Source: Novosphingobium sp. CF614 (lineage in GTDB: Bacteria; Pseudomonadota; Alphaproteobacteria; Sphingomonadales; Sphingomonadaceae). From it: a stretch of DNA of 64,000 bases. Of this stretch, positions 14,514 through 24,564 are shown piece after piece. Location: NCBI RefSeq assembly GCF_900113255.1, contig NZ_FOOR01000009.1:78288-142287 (forward strand), written 5' to 3'. Below the pieces are notes generated by a model that saw only the letters and a list, made by a program, of their open reading frames with translations, had not been told where the DNA came from and did no database searches. The stretch's first letter is position 1. Every line of letters begins with the position of its first letter. A program made the position numbers and the translations under genes.

Positions 14514-17093
14514 TCAGAAGCCCATGATGAAGGTGGCGCTGACAGCACGCGGCGAACCGAAGTTAACGAAAGCCGACGTGGAAGTCGGTGACGTATCAAG
14601 ACCGCCGCTGAACGAACCAACGTAGAACTTGTCGAACAGGTTCGTCACATTGAGTTGGATCTGGCTCTTGGCGAGGCCAAGCGTTTCCAGCGAGTAACGC
14701 ATATCAAGATCGACGACCGTGTAACCCTTGAACTTGGCCCCATAGACAAGATCGGAGTAGTTCAAGTCGTTCAGGTAACGCGAACCGGTATACTTGGCCT
14801 GCGCACCGAAGCCGAAGTCGCCCAGCGTAAGTTGGGCCCGGCCACCGACCAGCCACTTCGGAGCCGCTCGCTCGCGGTTACCGGAAGTGTTGAGGTAGTA
14901 GGTCGTCGTGCCACTGGCGGTAGTGCTATAGCAGACACCCGCCGTGACCTTCGCCGCCGTGCAATTGCTGGCCGAGGTGACCACGTCATCCTCGATCTCC
15001 GAATTGATGTAGGACGCAAAGGCATAAAGCGACAGCGGCTGGACGGGACGCACCGAGACGCTCGCGTCAACGCCGTACTTCTTGACCTTGCCAAGGTTCG
15101 TATCAGTGGGATTGCCATCGATGTCGTAGGCGGTGACAAGGCGGTTGTTGTAAGACGAATACCATCCGGTGACTGCGGCCTGGACGACCGGCGAACTGTA
15201 TCGCAGGCTCAGGTCGAAGCTGTCCGAGGTCTCAGGTCTACGATACGAGGAGGGGTCATTGGCCGGAAAGTAAAACGCATTGTAAAGCGTGTCGGTGCTC
15301 GGAACCGAAAGATTTTTTGTATAGCTGGCGGCTAGGCTCAATTCCGGCGTCAACTTGTAGACCAAGCCGACGTTGGGAAGCAGCTTGTCATACTTGAGCT
15401 TGCGCGACTGCGGAACCGCCGCACCCGTTGGCAGGCCAGTGGTTGCATTGAACGAGTAAGGATTGGCCGCCATGTAAGCGGCAACCTGATCCGCGGGAAC
15501 GCAGTTCACGAAAGCACCGGACGATCCACCGGTGCTGGTGGTGAAGCAATGCTGATTCAAATCGCGACTGAAGAACGGTGCGCGTACACCGATCAGGACG
15601 GAAAGCTTGTCATCGAAGAAATCGCCCCTGTACTCGCCGGCGATCTGGTGCAGCGTCGCGTAAGACAGGCGGTCACGCTTTTGTAGGACGTTTCCAGCGG
15701 CATCAGTCAGGGGATCGTTGACCGGGAACACATCAATCGGCTCACCGTTCGGGAACAGGAAACCGGCGGCACCAGTCTGGCGGTGGCGAGCCCGATCGAA
15801 CGAATACGACAAACGTACCCGGTTAGTATCATTTATTTCGTAGGCCAAGTTGGCGATCGCAACCCAGCGGTTGGTCTTGGTCTGGCTCGGTTGGAGCAGC
15901 GTGACCTTGCCAAGGACCCCGTCTCCATTGAGATCACGGCCGAAGTAGAATGCACCGCCGTAGTTGCCGGTGCCGGTGAAAGCCGGAGTCGTGGCAGTGG
16001 CGGCCTTCGTGAAGAACCCCTCGTTCGCGGACGTGGTGCCGCCACCGTTTGCTTTCACATACTGGTAAGCCGCGTCAATCGACAGCGTCAGCTTGTCGGT
16101 CAGCGAAAACAGCGAAGCCAAGCGGACGTTGCCCGTGTTCGAAGGATTATAACGACGCTCGAAGTCGGTGCCGCAACTGTTGGGCGTGCTGGTCGTGCTG
16201 AGCGTGCAGGGATAACCGCCGGCAATGTCGTAGAAACGGCCATCCTTGTCGCCGGTGAAAGCGCTTGCCCGCAGCGGCGATCCGCCGAAGTTATTGCGGT
16301 TCTCATTGTAATGGGCAGCAATCGAAATGAAGTCATCACCACCCAGCGGCTGGTAGATCTTGGCATTGTACTGCTGCTTCTCGACCTTGCCGTAATTGGC
16401 GAAGGTAGCGCCGTTGCGGGCATAAGAGGCCGAAGCCCATGCCTTGGTGCCCATCGAGGTAAACTCGCCGGTTTCGATCTTGCCGAAGAAGCGCTGATAT
16501 GAGCGGTCTTCGTCGCCTGTCCCCTTCGCAACGATGTCGCCGTAAGACAAGCTCGTCATCACACCAAACTGGTCGTCCGGTACTTTGGTGTTGATGTTGA
16601 CGGTGCCGCCCACGGCGGCTGCCGTCGGGCTATCGACATCGGTCGAACCGAGGTTGACGTTGACGGTTTCGATCAGTTCGGGGTCGACCTGCTGGTTCGT
16701 GTAGATCGCATAGTTGCCCGAATCGTTGAGTGGAATACCATCAAAGGTTTGCGAGATGCGAGACGAGTCGAAGCCACGAATAGTGAACGATCCGCCGCTC
16801 GAACCCCAAGGGTCATTATTGGTGAAGCTGACGCCAGGCACCAGGTTGATGATCTCGTTGATGCTCTGACCGGCGCGCTGTGTCTGGATCAATTCCTTGG
16901 TGATTTCGACTTTGGCCTTGGGGGAATCGGGTGTCTTAACGCCGGCAATGGTGGTTTCCCGCTCACCCGTAACAATGATGGCATCATCAAACTCGGTCGA
17001 ACCGGTCGACTGGGCGAAGGCCGGAACGGCAAGGAAAGTGGCACCGACGGCCAGCGTGCTGGTCGCGGTTTTGAGGATGGATTGGAATTTCAT
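14514..17093 (-). CDS. Large TonB-dependent receptor (sphingomonad type)
   Basis: Outer-membrane receptor of 859 aa. A signal peptide ends at VPAFAQS. The TonB box is DDAIIVTGERE, and the plug contains SINEIINLVPGVSFTNN, SFTIRGFDSSRISQTFDGIPLND and AVGGTVNINTK. The barrel is long and ends with a C-terminal Phe (SATFIMGF). Extracellular loops hold paired cysteines (GYPCTLSTTS...NSCGT; QHCFTT...NCVPAD). Substrate is unknown. Codon use is less GC-biased than in the flanking genes. It has its own terminator and a long upstream region with putative operators at 17241-17307, so it is transcribed alone. Confidence 0.85.
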   Translation of the reverse strand: MKFQSILKTATSTLAVGATFLAVPAFAQSTGSTEFDDAIIVTGERETTIAGVKTPDSPKAKVEITKELIQTQRAGQSINEIINLVPGVSFTNNDPWGSSGGSFTIRGFDSSRISQTFDGIPLNDSGNYAIYTNQQVDPELIETVNVNLGSTDVDSPTAAAVGGTVNINTKVPDDQFGVMTSLSYGDIVAKGTGDEDRSYQRFFGKIETGEFTSMGTKAWASASYARNGATFANYGKVEKQQYNAKIYQPLGGDDFISIAAHYNENRNNFGGSPLRASAFTGDKDGRFYDIAGGYPCTLSTTSTPNSCGTDFERRYNPSNTGNVRLASLFSLTDKLTLSIDAAYQYVKANGGGTTSANEGFFTKAATATTPAFTGTGNYGGAFYFGRDLNGDGVLGKVTLLQPSQTKTNRWVAIANLAYEINDTNRVRLSYSFDRARHRQTGAAGFLFPNGEPIDVFPVNDPLTDAAGNVLQKRDRLSYATLHQIAGEYRGDFFDDKLSVLIGVRAPFFSRDLNQHCFTTSTGGSSGAFVNCVPADQVAAYMAANPYSFNATTGLPTGAAVPQSRKLKYDKLLPNVGLVYKLTPELSLAASYTKNLSVPSTDTLYNAFYFPANDPSSYRRPETSDSFDLSLRYSSPVVQAAVTGWYSSYNNRLVTAYDIDGNPTDTNLGKVKKYGVDASVSVRPVQPLSLYAFASYINSEIEDDVVTSASNCTAAKVTAGVCYSTTASGTTTYYLNTSGNRERAAPKWLVGGRAQLTLGDFGFGAQAKYTGSRYLNDLNYSDLVYGAKFKGYTVVDLDMRYSLETLGLAKSQIQLNVTNLFDKFYVGSFSGGLDTSPTSTSAFVNFGSPRAVSATFIMGF

Positions 17094-17240
17094 CTAAGCC
17101 CCCTGAGCTCTTCAGACTGGGTGGACGGACATTTGCGACGAGATGCTTCGCCACAAAATTGCTGCGGCTGCTATGAGCAGCGGCATATGACAGCTTTCTG
17201 ACATTTGGGATTCAGATCGGCCGCGCAGATGCGAAATTTC

Positions 17241-17307
17241 GTGACAGTACCGTCACATACCCCCACAGGCGAAAAAATAATACATGCAATTCAATATATT
17301 ATGCAAT
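17241..17307. promoter_or_regulatory. Putative operators upstream of the TonB receptor
   Basis: GTGACAGTACCGTCAC (17241-17256) is a near-perfect palindrome. Two ATGCAAT half-sites follow (17284-17290 and 17301-17307), 10 bp apart in an AT-rich stretch. ATGCAAT is also half of the palindrome at 13410-13421. The receptor (minus) and the CDF exporter (plus) diverge across this 350-bp region; I could not assign promoters firmly. Confidence 0.4.
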
Positions 17308-17446
17308 ACACACGATATTGCAGTGCGGCAAAAATATCACGGGGAAATAAATCCTTCGCTGCGTCCGCACACGGTCACACCGGCCGGTTCATGTGATGTT
17401 ACGTCATAGCTTGATGGGGGCATGCGGCGCGTGCGAAAGCTTGCGG

Positions 17447-18382
17447 ATGAGCGCCGATCACCAGCATCATCACGGGCATCCGCACGGGCACCACCATCAC
17501 GCCCCGCCCGGCGGCACGGGCAAGGCCTTCGCATTGGCGGTCACGCTCAATATCACCTTCGTCGCGGTCGAAGTGGCCGCCGGGTTCGTCAGCGGATCGA
17601 TGGCGCTGCTTGCCGATGCCGGGCACAATCTGTCCGACGTGCTCTCGCTGCTGCTCGCCTGGGCCGCCAGCGTACTGGCCGCCAGGCCGCCCTGCGAGCG
17701 GTTCACCTACGGCCTGAAGAGTTCATCGATTCTGGCGGCCATCGCCAATGCCGCGCTGCTGCTGGTGGCGGTGGGCGCGATCCTGGTCGAGACGATCCGC
17801 CGCGTTGCCGATCCCGCCCCGGTGGCGGGGGCGACGATGATGGTGGTTGCCGGCATGGGCATCGCGATCAACGCGCTTTCCGCGCTGCTTTTCGCGCGGG
17901 GCTCGAAATCGGATCTCAACTTGCGCGCCGCTTTCGTCCACCTGATGGCCGACGCGGCGGTTTCGGCCGGCGTCGTCATCGCCGGGCTTGCCATCCTCGT
18001 CACCGGCCGGGCCTTGATCGATCCGATCGTCTCGCTGGTCATCACCGGGGTCATCGCCTGGTCGAGCTGGGGCCTCCTGCGCGATTCGCTGCGCATGGGC
18101 ATGCTCGGCGTGCCCGCGGGCATCGACGGCGCCAGGGTGCGGGCCTACCTGGAAGCCCTCCCCGGCGTCGCCAGGGTGCACGACCTGCACATTTGGCCGA
18201 TGAGCACCACCGAGACGGCGCTGACCGCGCACCTCGTGATGCCCGGCGGCCAGCCCGGCGACGGCTTCCTGCACGACCTTGCGCATGATCTCGATCACGT
18301 GTTCCGCATCGGCCATCCCACCATCCAGATCGAGACCGACGCCGACACGTCCTGCGCGCTGGAGAGCGAAGCGGTGGTGTGA
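17447..18382 (+). CDS. Cation diffusion facilitator (CzcD/ZitB-type metal exporter)
   Basis: About 311 aa from ATG 17447 (MSADHQHHHGH); upstream in-frame starts at 17396 and 17414 would add a Cys-containing leader. The N-terminus is His-rich (HQHHHGHPHGHHHH), as in Zn/Co exporters. Six transmembrane segments follow with the metal-site motifs ALLADAGHNLSDV (TM2, HxxxD) and FVHLMADAAVSAG (TM5, HxxxD). The C-terminal cytoplasmic domain has VHDLHIWPMSTTETALTAHLV. It would export Zn2+ or Cd2+/Co2+ by proton antiport. It stands alone, ending at a strong bidirectional terminator. Confidence 0.88.
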   Translation: MSADHQHHHGHPHGHHHHAPPGGTGKAFALAVTLNITFVAVEVAAGFVSGSMALLADAGHNLSDVLSLLLAWAASVLAARPPCERFTYGLKSSSILAAIANAALLLVAVGAILVETIRRVADPAPVAGATMMVVAGMGIAINALSALLFARGSKSDLNLRAAFVHLMADAAVSAGVVIAGLAILVTGRALIDPIVSLVITGVIAWSSWGLLRDSLRMGMLGVPAGIDGARVRAYLEALPGVARVHDLHIWPMSTTETALTAHLVMPGGQPGDGFLHDLAHDLDHVFRIGHPTIQIETDADTSCALESEAVV

Positions 18383-18401
18383 TCCGCCGCCCCATGATGC
18401 A

Positions 18402-18447
18402 CACGCGGAAAGGCCGCCCATCTTGCGATGGACGGCCTTTCCGCGTG
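18402..18447. terminator. Bidirectional terminator between the CDF gene and clpX
   Basis: CACGCGGAAAGGCCG (18402-18416) pairs perfectly with CGGCCTTTCCGCGTG (18433-18447), extended by CCATC/GATGG around a TTGC loop. It lies between convergent genes. Confidence 0.85.
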
Positions 18448-18465
18448 CCTGGATGCGAAAGCCGG

Positions 18466-19728
<1,263 letters not shown>

Positions 19729-19847
19729 TTTCCGTCTTAGGCCCCCCGTTGAGGCGACTCGCTCAGTCTACTCTGGCGGGGGACAGTTTAGCAATCCTAG
19801 GCCAATATCCTTGCCATGGACTGAAAATACTGATCCGTGCCGCGTCT

Positions 19848-20531
19848 TCAGCCCTCGGCCGACTTGTCGGCTTCAGGGCGCGTTTCGAAAACCTTGTCGA
19901 CAAGGCCGAAGGTCAGCGCTTCCTCGGCCTCGAGGAAAGTATCGCGATCCATCGCCTTTTCGATTTCGTCAAGCATTTTGCCGGTATATTTCACATAGAG
20001 GTCGTTCAGGCGCTTGCGCATGCGCAGGATTTCGCGCGCCTGGATCTCGATGTCGCTGGCCATGCCCTGCGCCCCGCCCGATGGCTGGTGGACCATGATC
20101 CGCGCGTTCGGCAGCGCGATGCGCATGCCCGGTTCGCCGGCGGCAAGCAGGAAGCTGCCCATGGAAGCCGCCTGCCCGATGCACACGGTCGATACGCGCG
20201 GCTTGATGTACTGCATGGTGTCATGGATCGCCATGCCCGCCGTGACGACACCGCCCGGCGAATTGATGTACATCGAAATGTCCTTCGAGGGATTTTCCGA
20301 TTCGAGGAACAGCAGTTGCGCCACGATCAGCGACGCCATGTGGTCTTCCACCTGGCCGGTCACGAAGACGATGCGTTCGCGCAGCAGCCGCGAATAGATG
20401 TCGAAGCTGCGCTCGCCGCGGCTGGTCTGCTCGACAACCATCGGCACCAAGGCGCCGGTCAAGGGATCGGTGGTGAACTTTCCCTGATTTCCAAAAGCGC
20501 TTGCGTTCGAAGCGCCGAACAAGTCGAGCAT
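19848..20531 (-). CDS. clpP: ATP-dependent Clp protease proteolytic subunit ClpP
   Basis: About 227 aa from ATG 20531 (MLDLFGASN), chosen because GAGGA lies 5 nt upstream; ATG 20543 has no SD. The catalytic serine is in [11 protein letters not shown], the histidine in IMVHQPSGG and the aspartate in the following helix ([11 protein letters not shown]). The propeptide and the [22 protein letters not shown]-terminus are typical. It forms the two-ring protease with ClpX, encoded downstream. Confidence 0.97.
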   Translation of the reverse strand: MLDLFGASNASAFGNQGKFTTDPLTGALVPMVVEQTSRGERSFDIYSRLLRERIVFVTGQVEDHMASLIVAQLLFLESENPSKDISMYINSPGGVVTAGMAIHDTMQYIKPRVSTVCIGQAASMGSFLLAAGEPGMRIALPNARIMVHQPSGGAQGMASDIEIQAREILRMRKRLNDLYVKYTGKMLDEIEKAMDRDTFLEAEEALTFGLVDKVFETRPEADKSAEG

Positions 20532-20716
20532 GGGAGTCCTCATCTGATTTGGATGGCCTATGTCGCGTGCCGAGGCCGGATGTTCAAGGGCTTTAACCCA
20601 TCGATCGGCTCGACAGTTTGAGACAAAATGGCCACGCGTGATTACCCTGTCGCATCAATGTGCCGATTTCGGGCACGATCTACACCCGATTGCAGCCGCG
20701 GGTAACTGGAGCACCC

Positions 20717-22264
20717 ATGCCGATACAGGTATTTTCCCGGAGATCGCAGGCGTTCCGAAATCCTGCCCGGAATTCCACGGGGCCGTCCACGCTGGCGGCC
20801 GACCTCCTCACGCTGCTCTGCGTAGTGTTGACGGGCATGGCGATCACCTGGGCCAGTTTCCACCACGGCCCCTGGTACGATGAGTTCTATACCCAGTACG
20901 TCACCAGGAACTCGATCGGCTGGGGCGAGGCACTGCGCGGCAGCTGGCTGGCGGACAACCACCCGCCCCTGTACTATGCGCTCGCCCGCGCGACCGATGG
21001 TCTGGGCGGGATCGAGACGCATCGCCTGCTCAACCTGGGAATTGCCGCCGCCGCGCTGGTCGCGGGCATGGCCGTGGTGCGCGAGGTGCCCGGCCTGCGC
21101 ATGGCGGCCGCTCTGCTGGCGCTGCTTCTGGCGGCAAACAGCTGGACGATGCTGTCCGCGGCCGAACTGCGCTCCTATTTCCTGTCGCTCTGCGCGGGCG
21201 CCGTACTGGCGCTTTCGCTGGCGGCGATCTGGATCAGCGGCGAGGCGGGATCGCCCGCGCGGAGAGCGGCTACCGCAATGGTCACGCTGCTCGCTTTCAA
21301 CACCCATATCATCACAACGGTGATTGCCGGCGCGTTCTACGCCCCTTTCGTGCTGCTCGCCCTGGCCCGCCGCGACTGGCGGCGGCTGCGCGCGCTGCTG
21401 CCGCCCGCACTGGCCTCGGGCGGGCTTTTCCTGGCGGTTACGGCCATCCAGTACCCGCACTGGCGAGCCAACACGCAAGTGTTCTGGATAGCCGCTGGGT
21501 TCGAACAGGCACGCTGGTCGATCGAGTACGCGCTGCTGCGCACGCTCGAGGCGAACCCGGCGATCACGCTCGGCGCACTGGTCGGCGGCGCGCTGTTCCT
21601 GCGCGATATCCTGCACGCCAAAGCGTTTTCGCCCCAGGCCACGGTGCTGGCACAGCTCACGGTGGGGGCGATGCTCGCCATCGCGATCCTGGTCGGTCTC
21701 CATCTCCTGCACCCGATGCTGATCGAGAAATACCTGACCGCCATGGTCGGGGCGGTAAGCTTCGGCCTCGCGCTGGCCTGCGCCCGGTTGGTCGCGGTGC
21801 TCGGCCGGCGGGCCGCCACGGCGGCGCTGGCGCTCGCGTTTCTCGTCACGACATTCGCACTCGGCCAGAACGTCGCGCTGGTCACCGCCCGCAACAGCTG
21901 GTTCGGCACCGGCGAGTTGATCGCCCGCCAGGTCGCGCGGTGTCCGGGGACGGTGATCCACACCGACGATTTCTGGAACTCGGACGTCATGGCGATGTCG
22001 CCGGACGACAACCGCGCGGTCACCCCCTGGGCCTATCGCTACGTGGCTTCCGAATTCGGGTTCCGCATCGAGCCCCAGGGTTCGCATCGCCTCGGTGGAA
22101 GCTGCCCGACGCTGTTCTGGGCCGAGCACGACACCCGGCGCCGCTTCGACGAAACCACGATTCTCGCGCGCCTGCGCGCGACCGGTTTCGACCTCGAGCA
22201 CATCTACCTGACCCGCGTCGGCGATGGCTGGGTCGCCTCGGATCGTCCGCTCGTCACCGGTTGA
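20717..22264 (+). CDS. GT-C-fold membrane glycosyltransferase (family 39-like)
   Basis: Membrane protein of 515 aa from ATG 20717 (GGAG 5 nt upstream). About 10-11 transmembrane helices are visible. The first periplasmic loop has the GT-C acidic motif (WYDEFYTQY), followed by SWLADNHPPLYYALAR, as in polyprenyl-phosphate-dependent sugar transferases. The soluble C-terminal part (HTDDFWNSDVMAMSPDD...) is not recognised. It lies on the opposite strand between tig and clpP. Its TGA directly abuts a MITE-like repeat. Donor and acceptor are unknown. Confidence 0.65.
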   Translation: MPIQVFSRRSQAFRNPARNSTGPSTLAADLLTLLCVVLTGMAITWASFHHGPWYDEFYTQYVTRNSIGWGEALRGSWLADNHPPLYYALARATDGLGGIETHRLLNLGIAAAALVAGMAVVREVPGLRMAAALLALLLAANSWTMLSAAELRSYFLSLCAGAVLALSLAAIWISGEAGSPARRAATAMVTLLAFNTHIITTVIAGAFYAPFVLLALARRDWRRLRALLPPALASGGLFLAVTAIQYPHWRANTQVFWIAAGFEQARWSIEYALLRTLEANPAITLGALVGGALFLRDILHAKAFSPQATVLAQLTVGAMLAIAILVGLHLLHPMLIEKYLTAMVGAVSFGLALACARLVAVLGRRAATAALALAFLVTTFALGQNVALVTARNSWFGTGELIARQVARCPGTVIHTDDFWNSDVMAMSPDDNRAVTPWAYRYVASEFGFRIEPQGSHRLGGSCPTLFWAEHDTRRRFDETTILARLRATGFDLEHIYLTRVGDGWVASDRPLVTG

Positions 22265-22427
22265 TACCCAATCTCATTGATCCGAACTTTGCTTTCGTCC
22301 TTGCGAGCCGCCGACGGCGGCGCGGCAATCCAGGGGCGGTTCGCGCCGCCCTGGATTGCTTCACCCGCTTCGCGGGCTCGCGGGCGACGAGGGGGGGAGA
22401 TGAGTCTCGCTTCAAGAGACTTGGTAC
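22264..22427. repeat. MITE-like repeat, nearly complete copy
   Basis: The left end is ATACCCAATCTCATTGATC and the right end is AAGAGACTTGGTAC; these are inverted repeats. Internally a CGCGGCAATCCAGG arm pairs with CCCTGGATTGCTTC, so the transcript would fold into a long hairpin. The left end starts in the stop codon of the glycosyltransferase gene. Confidence 0.85.
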
Positions 22428-22440
22428 GGGACCAAGCAAA

Positions 22441-22468
22441 AGCCCGCCCGGATCGCTCCGGACGGGCT
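22441..22468 (-). terminator. Intrinsic terminator of tig
   Basis: AGCCCGCCCGGA and TCCGGACGGGCT pair around TCGC. Read on the minus strand the hairpin is followed by TTTT, fitting termination of tig. Confidence 0.85.
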
Positions 22469-22491
22469 TCGGTATTCTTGCGAAGAGAGTC

Positions 22492-24054
22492 TCAGCCTTC
22501 CTTGGCCGCGGCCTTCTTCTTCGCCGGAGCCTTCTTGGCAGGTGCCTTCTTTGCCGGAGCCTCGACGGTATCATCCGCGGCCTCGACTTTCTTGGCTGGC
22601 GCCTTCTTCGGCTTCTCGTCCTCCGCGGCCTCTTCGGCGGGAGCTTCCTCCACGCTTTCCGTCTTCTTGGCAGCGGCCTTCTTTGCAGTGGCCTTCTTCG
22701 CCGGAGCCGCCTTGGCCTCGCTGTCAGCGTCGGCGTCGGCCTCGATGGCGGCCTGCAGTTCCTCACGGGTCACTTCGCGAGTGGTGACTTCGGCCTTCTC
22801 GATCAGGAAGTCGACGACCTTGTCCTCATAGAGCGGCGCGCGCAGCTGGGCGGCCATCATCGGATCGTTGCGCACATATTCCATGAAGCGCTGACGGTCT
22901 TCCGGACGGTACTGCTGCGCCGCCTGCGTCACCAGCATCGACATTTCCTGCGCCGAGACTTCGACTCCATTGGCCTGGCCGATTTCCGAGAGCAGCAGGC
23001 CCAGACGCACGCGACGCTCGGCGATCTTGCGGTAATCGTCCTTTTCGTCCTCGATCTCCTTGAGCGCGGCCTCGGGATCCTCTTCGTGCTTCGCCTCATG
23101 GGTGAGCTGCTGCCAGATCTGCGCGAATTCGGCTTCGACCATCGTCGGCGGAACCTCGAAGTCGTGGCCGGCGGCAAGCTGATCGAGCAGCGAACGCTTC
23201 ATCGCGGTACGGGTTAGGCCCGCCGTTTCCTGCTCAAGCTGCCCCCGAAGCAGGTTCTTGAGCTGTTCCAGGCTTTCAAGTCCCAATTCCTTGGCGAAAT
23301 CGTCGTCGATGCTGGCCTCGGCCGGAGCCTTGATCTCATGAGCGGCGATGTCGAAGGTCACTTCCTTGCCCTTGAGCTCCTCGGCGGGGTAGTCCTCGGG
23401 GAAGGTCACGGTGATGACGCGCTCCTCGCCGGCCTTGAGGCCGATAAGCTGCTCCTCGAAGCCCGGGATCAGGCGGCCTGAGCCGATCACGATCGGCTGC
23501 TTCTCGGCCTTGCCGCCCTCGAACTCGACACCATCGAGCTTGCCGGTGAAGTCGCAGATCACCTGGTCGCCATCCTCGGCCGCGCCGTCCTTGGTCTCGA
23601 AACGCTGCTGCTGGCCGGCGATGCGGGCAACCGCCTCGTCGACCTGCTCCTCGGCGACCGGCACCACCAGCTTGTCAAGCTTGAGCCCGTCAAGCGACGG
23701 CGCCTCGATCACCGGCAGCACTTCAAGGCTGACGGTCAGTTCGGCATCCTTGCCTTCCTCATAGCCCTCGCCAAGCGAGACGTCCGGGTTCATCGCCGGG
23801 CGCAGCGCGTTGTCGGCGACCAGCTTGTCCATCGCCTCGCGGATGGTGGTGCTGAGCGCTTCCTGGTGGATCGCGGCCCCGTGCATCTTCTTCACGAGAT
23901 TGGCGGGCACCTTGCCGGGGCGGAAGCCGGGCATGCGCACCTGCGGGGCGATCTTCTTGACCTCACCCTCGATCTTGGCGGTGATGGTCTGGGCGGGGAT
24001 GGTCACCGTATAGGCGCGCTTCAGTCCCTCGTTGGTGGTTTCGACAATCTGCAT
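22492..24054 (-). CDS. tig: Trigger factor with Ala/Lys-rich C-terminal extension
   Basis: Protein of 520 aa; trigger factors are usually 430-450 aa. The N-terminal ribosome-binding signature (MPGFRPGKVPANLV, the GFRxGKxP motif) is present. The FKBP-type PPIase domain (DGDQVICDFTGKLDGVEFEGG, LIGLKAGEERVI) and the helical chaperone arms follow. After about residue 432 the protein changes into 85 residues of AKK/PAKK-type repeats mixed with acidic stretches (VEEAPAEEAAEDEKPKKAPAKK), resembling histone H1-like tails and seen in some alphaproteobacterial Tig proteins. It assists nascent chains at the ribosome exit. Its neighbours clpP and clpX follow downstream after an interrupting gene on the other strand. 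Confidence 0.95.
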   Translation of the reverse strand: MQIVETTNEGLKRAYTVTIPAQTITAKIEGEVKKIAPQVRMPGFRPGKVPANLVKKMHGAAIHQEALSTTIREAMDKLVADNALRPAMNPDVSLGEGYEEGKDAELTVSLEVLPVIEAPSLDGLKLDKLVVPVAEEQVDEAVARIAGQQQRFETKDGAAEDGDQVICDFTGKLDGVEFEGGKAEKQPIVIGSGRLIPGFEEQLIGLKAGEERVITVTFPEDYPAEELKGKEVTFDIAAHEIKAPAEASIDDDFAKELGLESLEQLKNLLRGQLEQETAGLTRTAMKRSLLDQLAAGHDFEVPPTMVEAEFAQIWQQLTHEAKHEEDPEAALKEIEDEKDDYRKIAERRVRLGLLLSEIGQANGVEVSAQEMSMLVTQAAQQYRPEDRQRFMEYVRNDPMMAAQLRAPLYEDKVVDFLIEKAEVTTREVTREELQAAIEADADADSEAKAAPAKKATAKKAAAKKTESVEEAPAEEAAEDEKPKKAPAKKVEAADDTVEAPAKKAPAKKAPAKKKAAAKEG

Positions 24055-24130
24055 TTCGATGCCTTCCTGTGCAGTTCACGGGGCCTTCGCGGCCGATTTT
24101 CTTGGCTCACCCTCCCTCAGGCGGCGATAC

Positions 24131-24215
24131 TGGTGCGGGCGAAGGGACTCGAACCCCCACATCTTTCGATACTGGAACCTAAATCCAGCGCGTCTACCAG
24201 TTCCGCCACGCCCGC
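24131..24215 (-). tRNA. tRNA-Leu (UAG anticodon)
   Basis: An 85-nt class II tRNA with encoded CCA. Acceptor arms GCGGGCG/CGCCCGC, anticodon stem CTGGA/TCCAG with loop TTTAGGT (anticodon TAG), a variable arm and GGGTTCGAGTCCC T arm are all visible on the minus strand. Confidence 0.97.
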
Positions 24216-24367
24216 TCGGATGAAGCCTGAAACTCAAGGGACGGGCCCTTATAAGAGCCCGCGCAAAAGGGCAAGCGCCGCAACTCGCGAGGCATGCCGG
24301 CTTGCCCTTGCGGGACGACCCGGCGGTGCCCACGTAAGGCGAAACCCGCTTGAAGAGAGGCACCCCC

Positions 24368-24541
24368 ATGGCCACCCAGCCCGGCGAAATTCCCGCAGAC
24401 CGGCCCGGCGATACGCCCGCCGAAGTTCCCGTTCCGCCCAGCGAACCCGGCGAACCGGACCAGCCGCAGGAAGCGCCCCCGTCCGGTCCCGATTTCGACC
24501 AGCCGGACACCCTTCCAGTGGAACTGCCGCCTCCGGGCTAA
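24368..24541 (+). CDS. Small Pro/Glu/Asp-rich protein, 57 aa
   Basis: ATG 24368 (MATQPGEIPADRPG) has GAGAGG at a suitable distance and follows the tRNA region. The product is almost entirely Pro, Glu, Asp, Gly and Thr, so it is acidic and probably disordered, with no signal peptide. I do not know its function. Small proteins of this composition occur in sphingomonads. The strong SD is the main argument that it is real. Confidence 0.5.
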   Translation: MATQPGEIPADRPGDTPAEVPVPPSEPGEPDQPQEAPPSGPDFDQPDTLPVELPPPG

Positions 24542-24564
24542 CCGGCATGCGGCCGGCCTGATAT

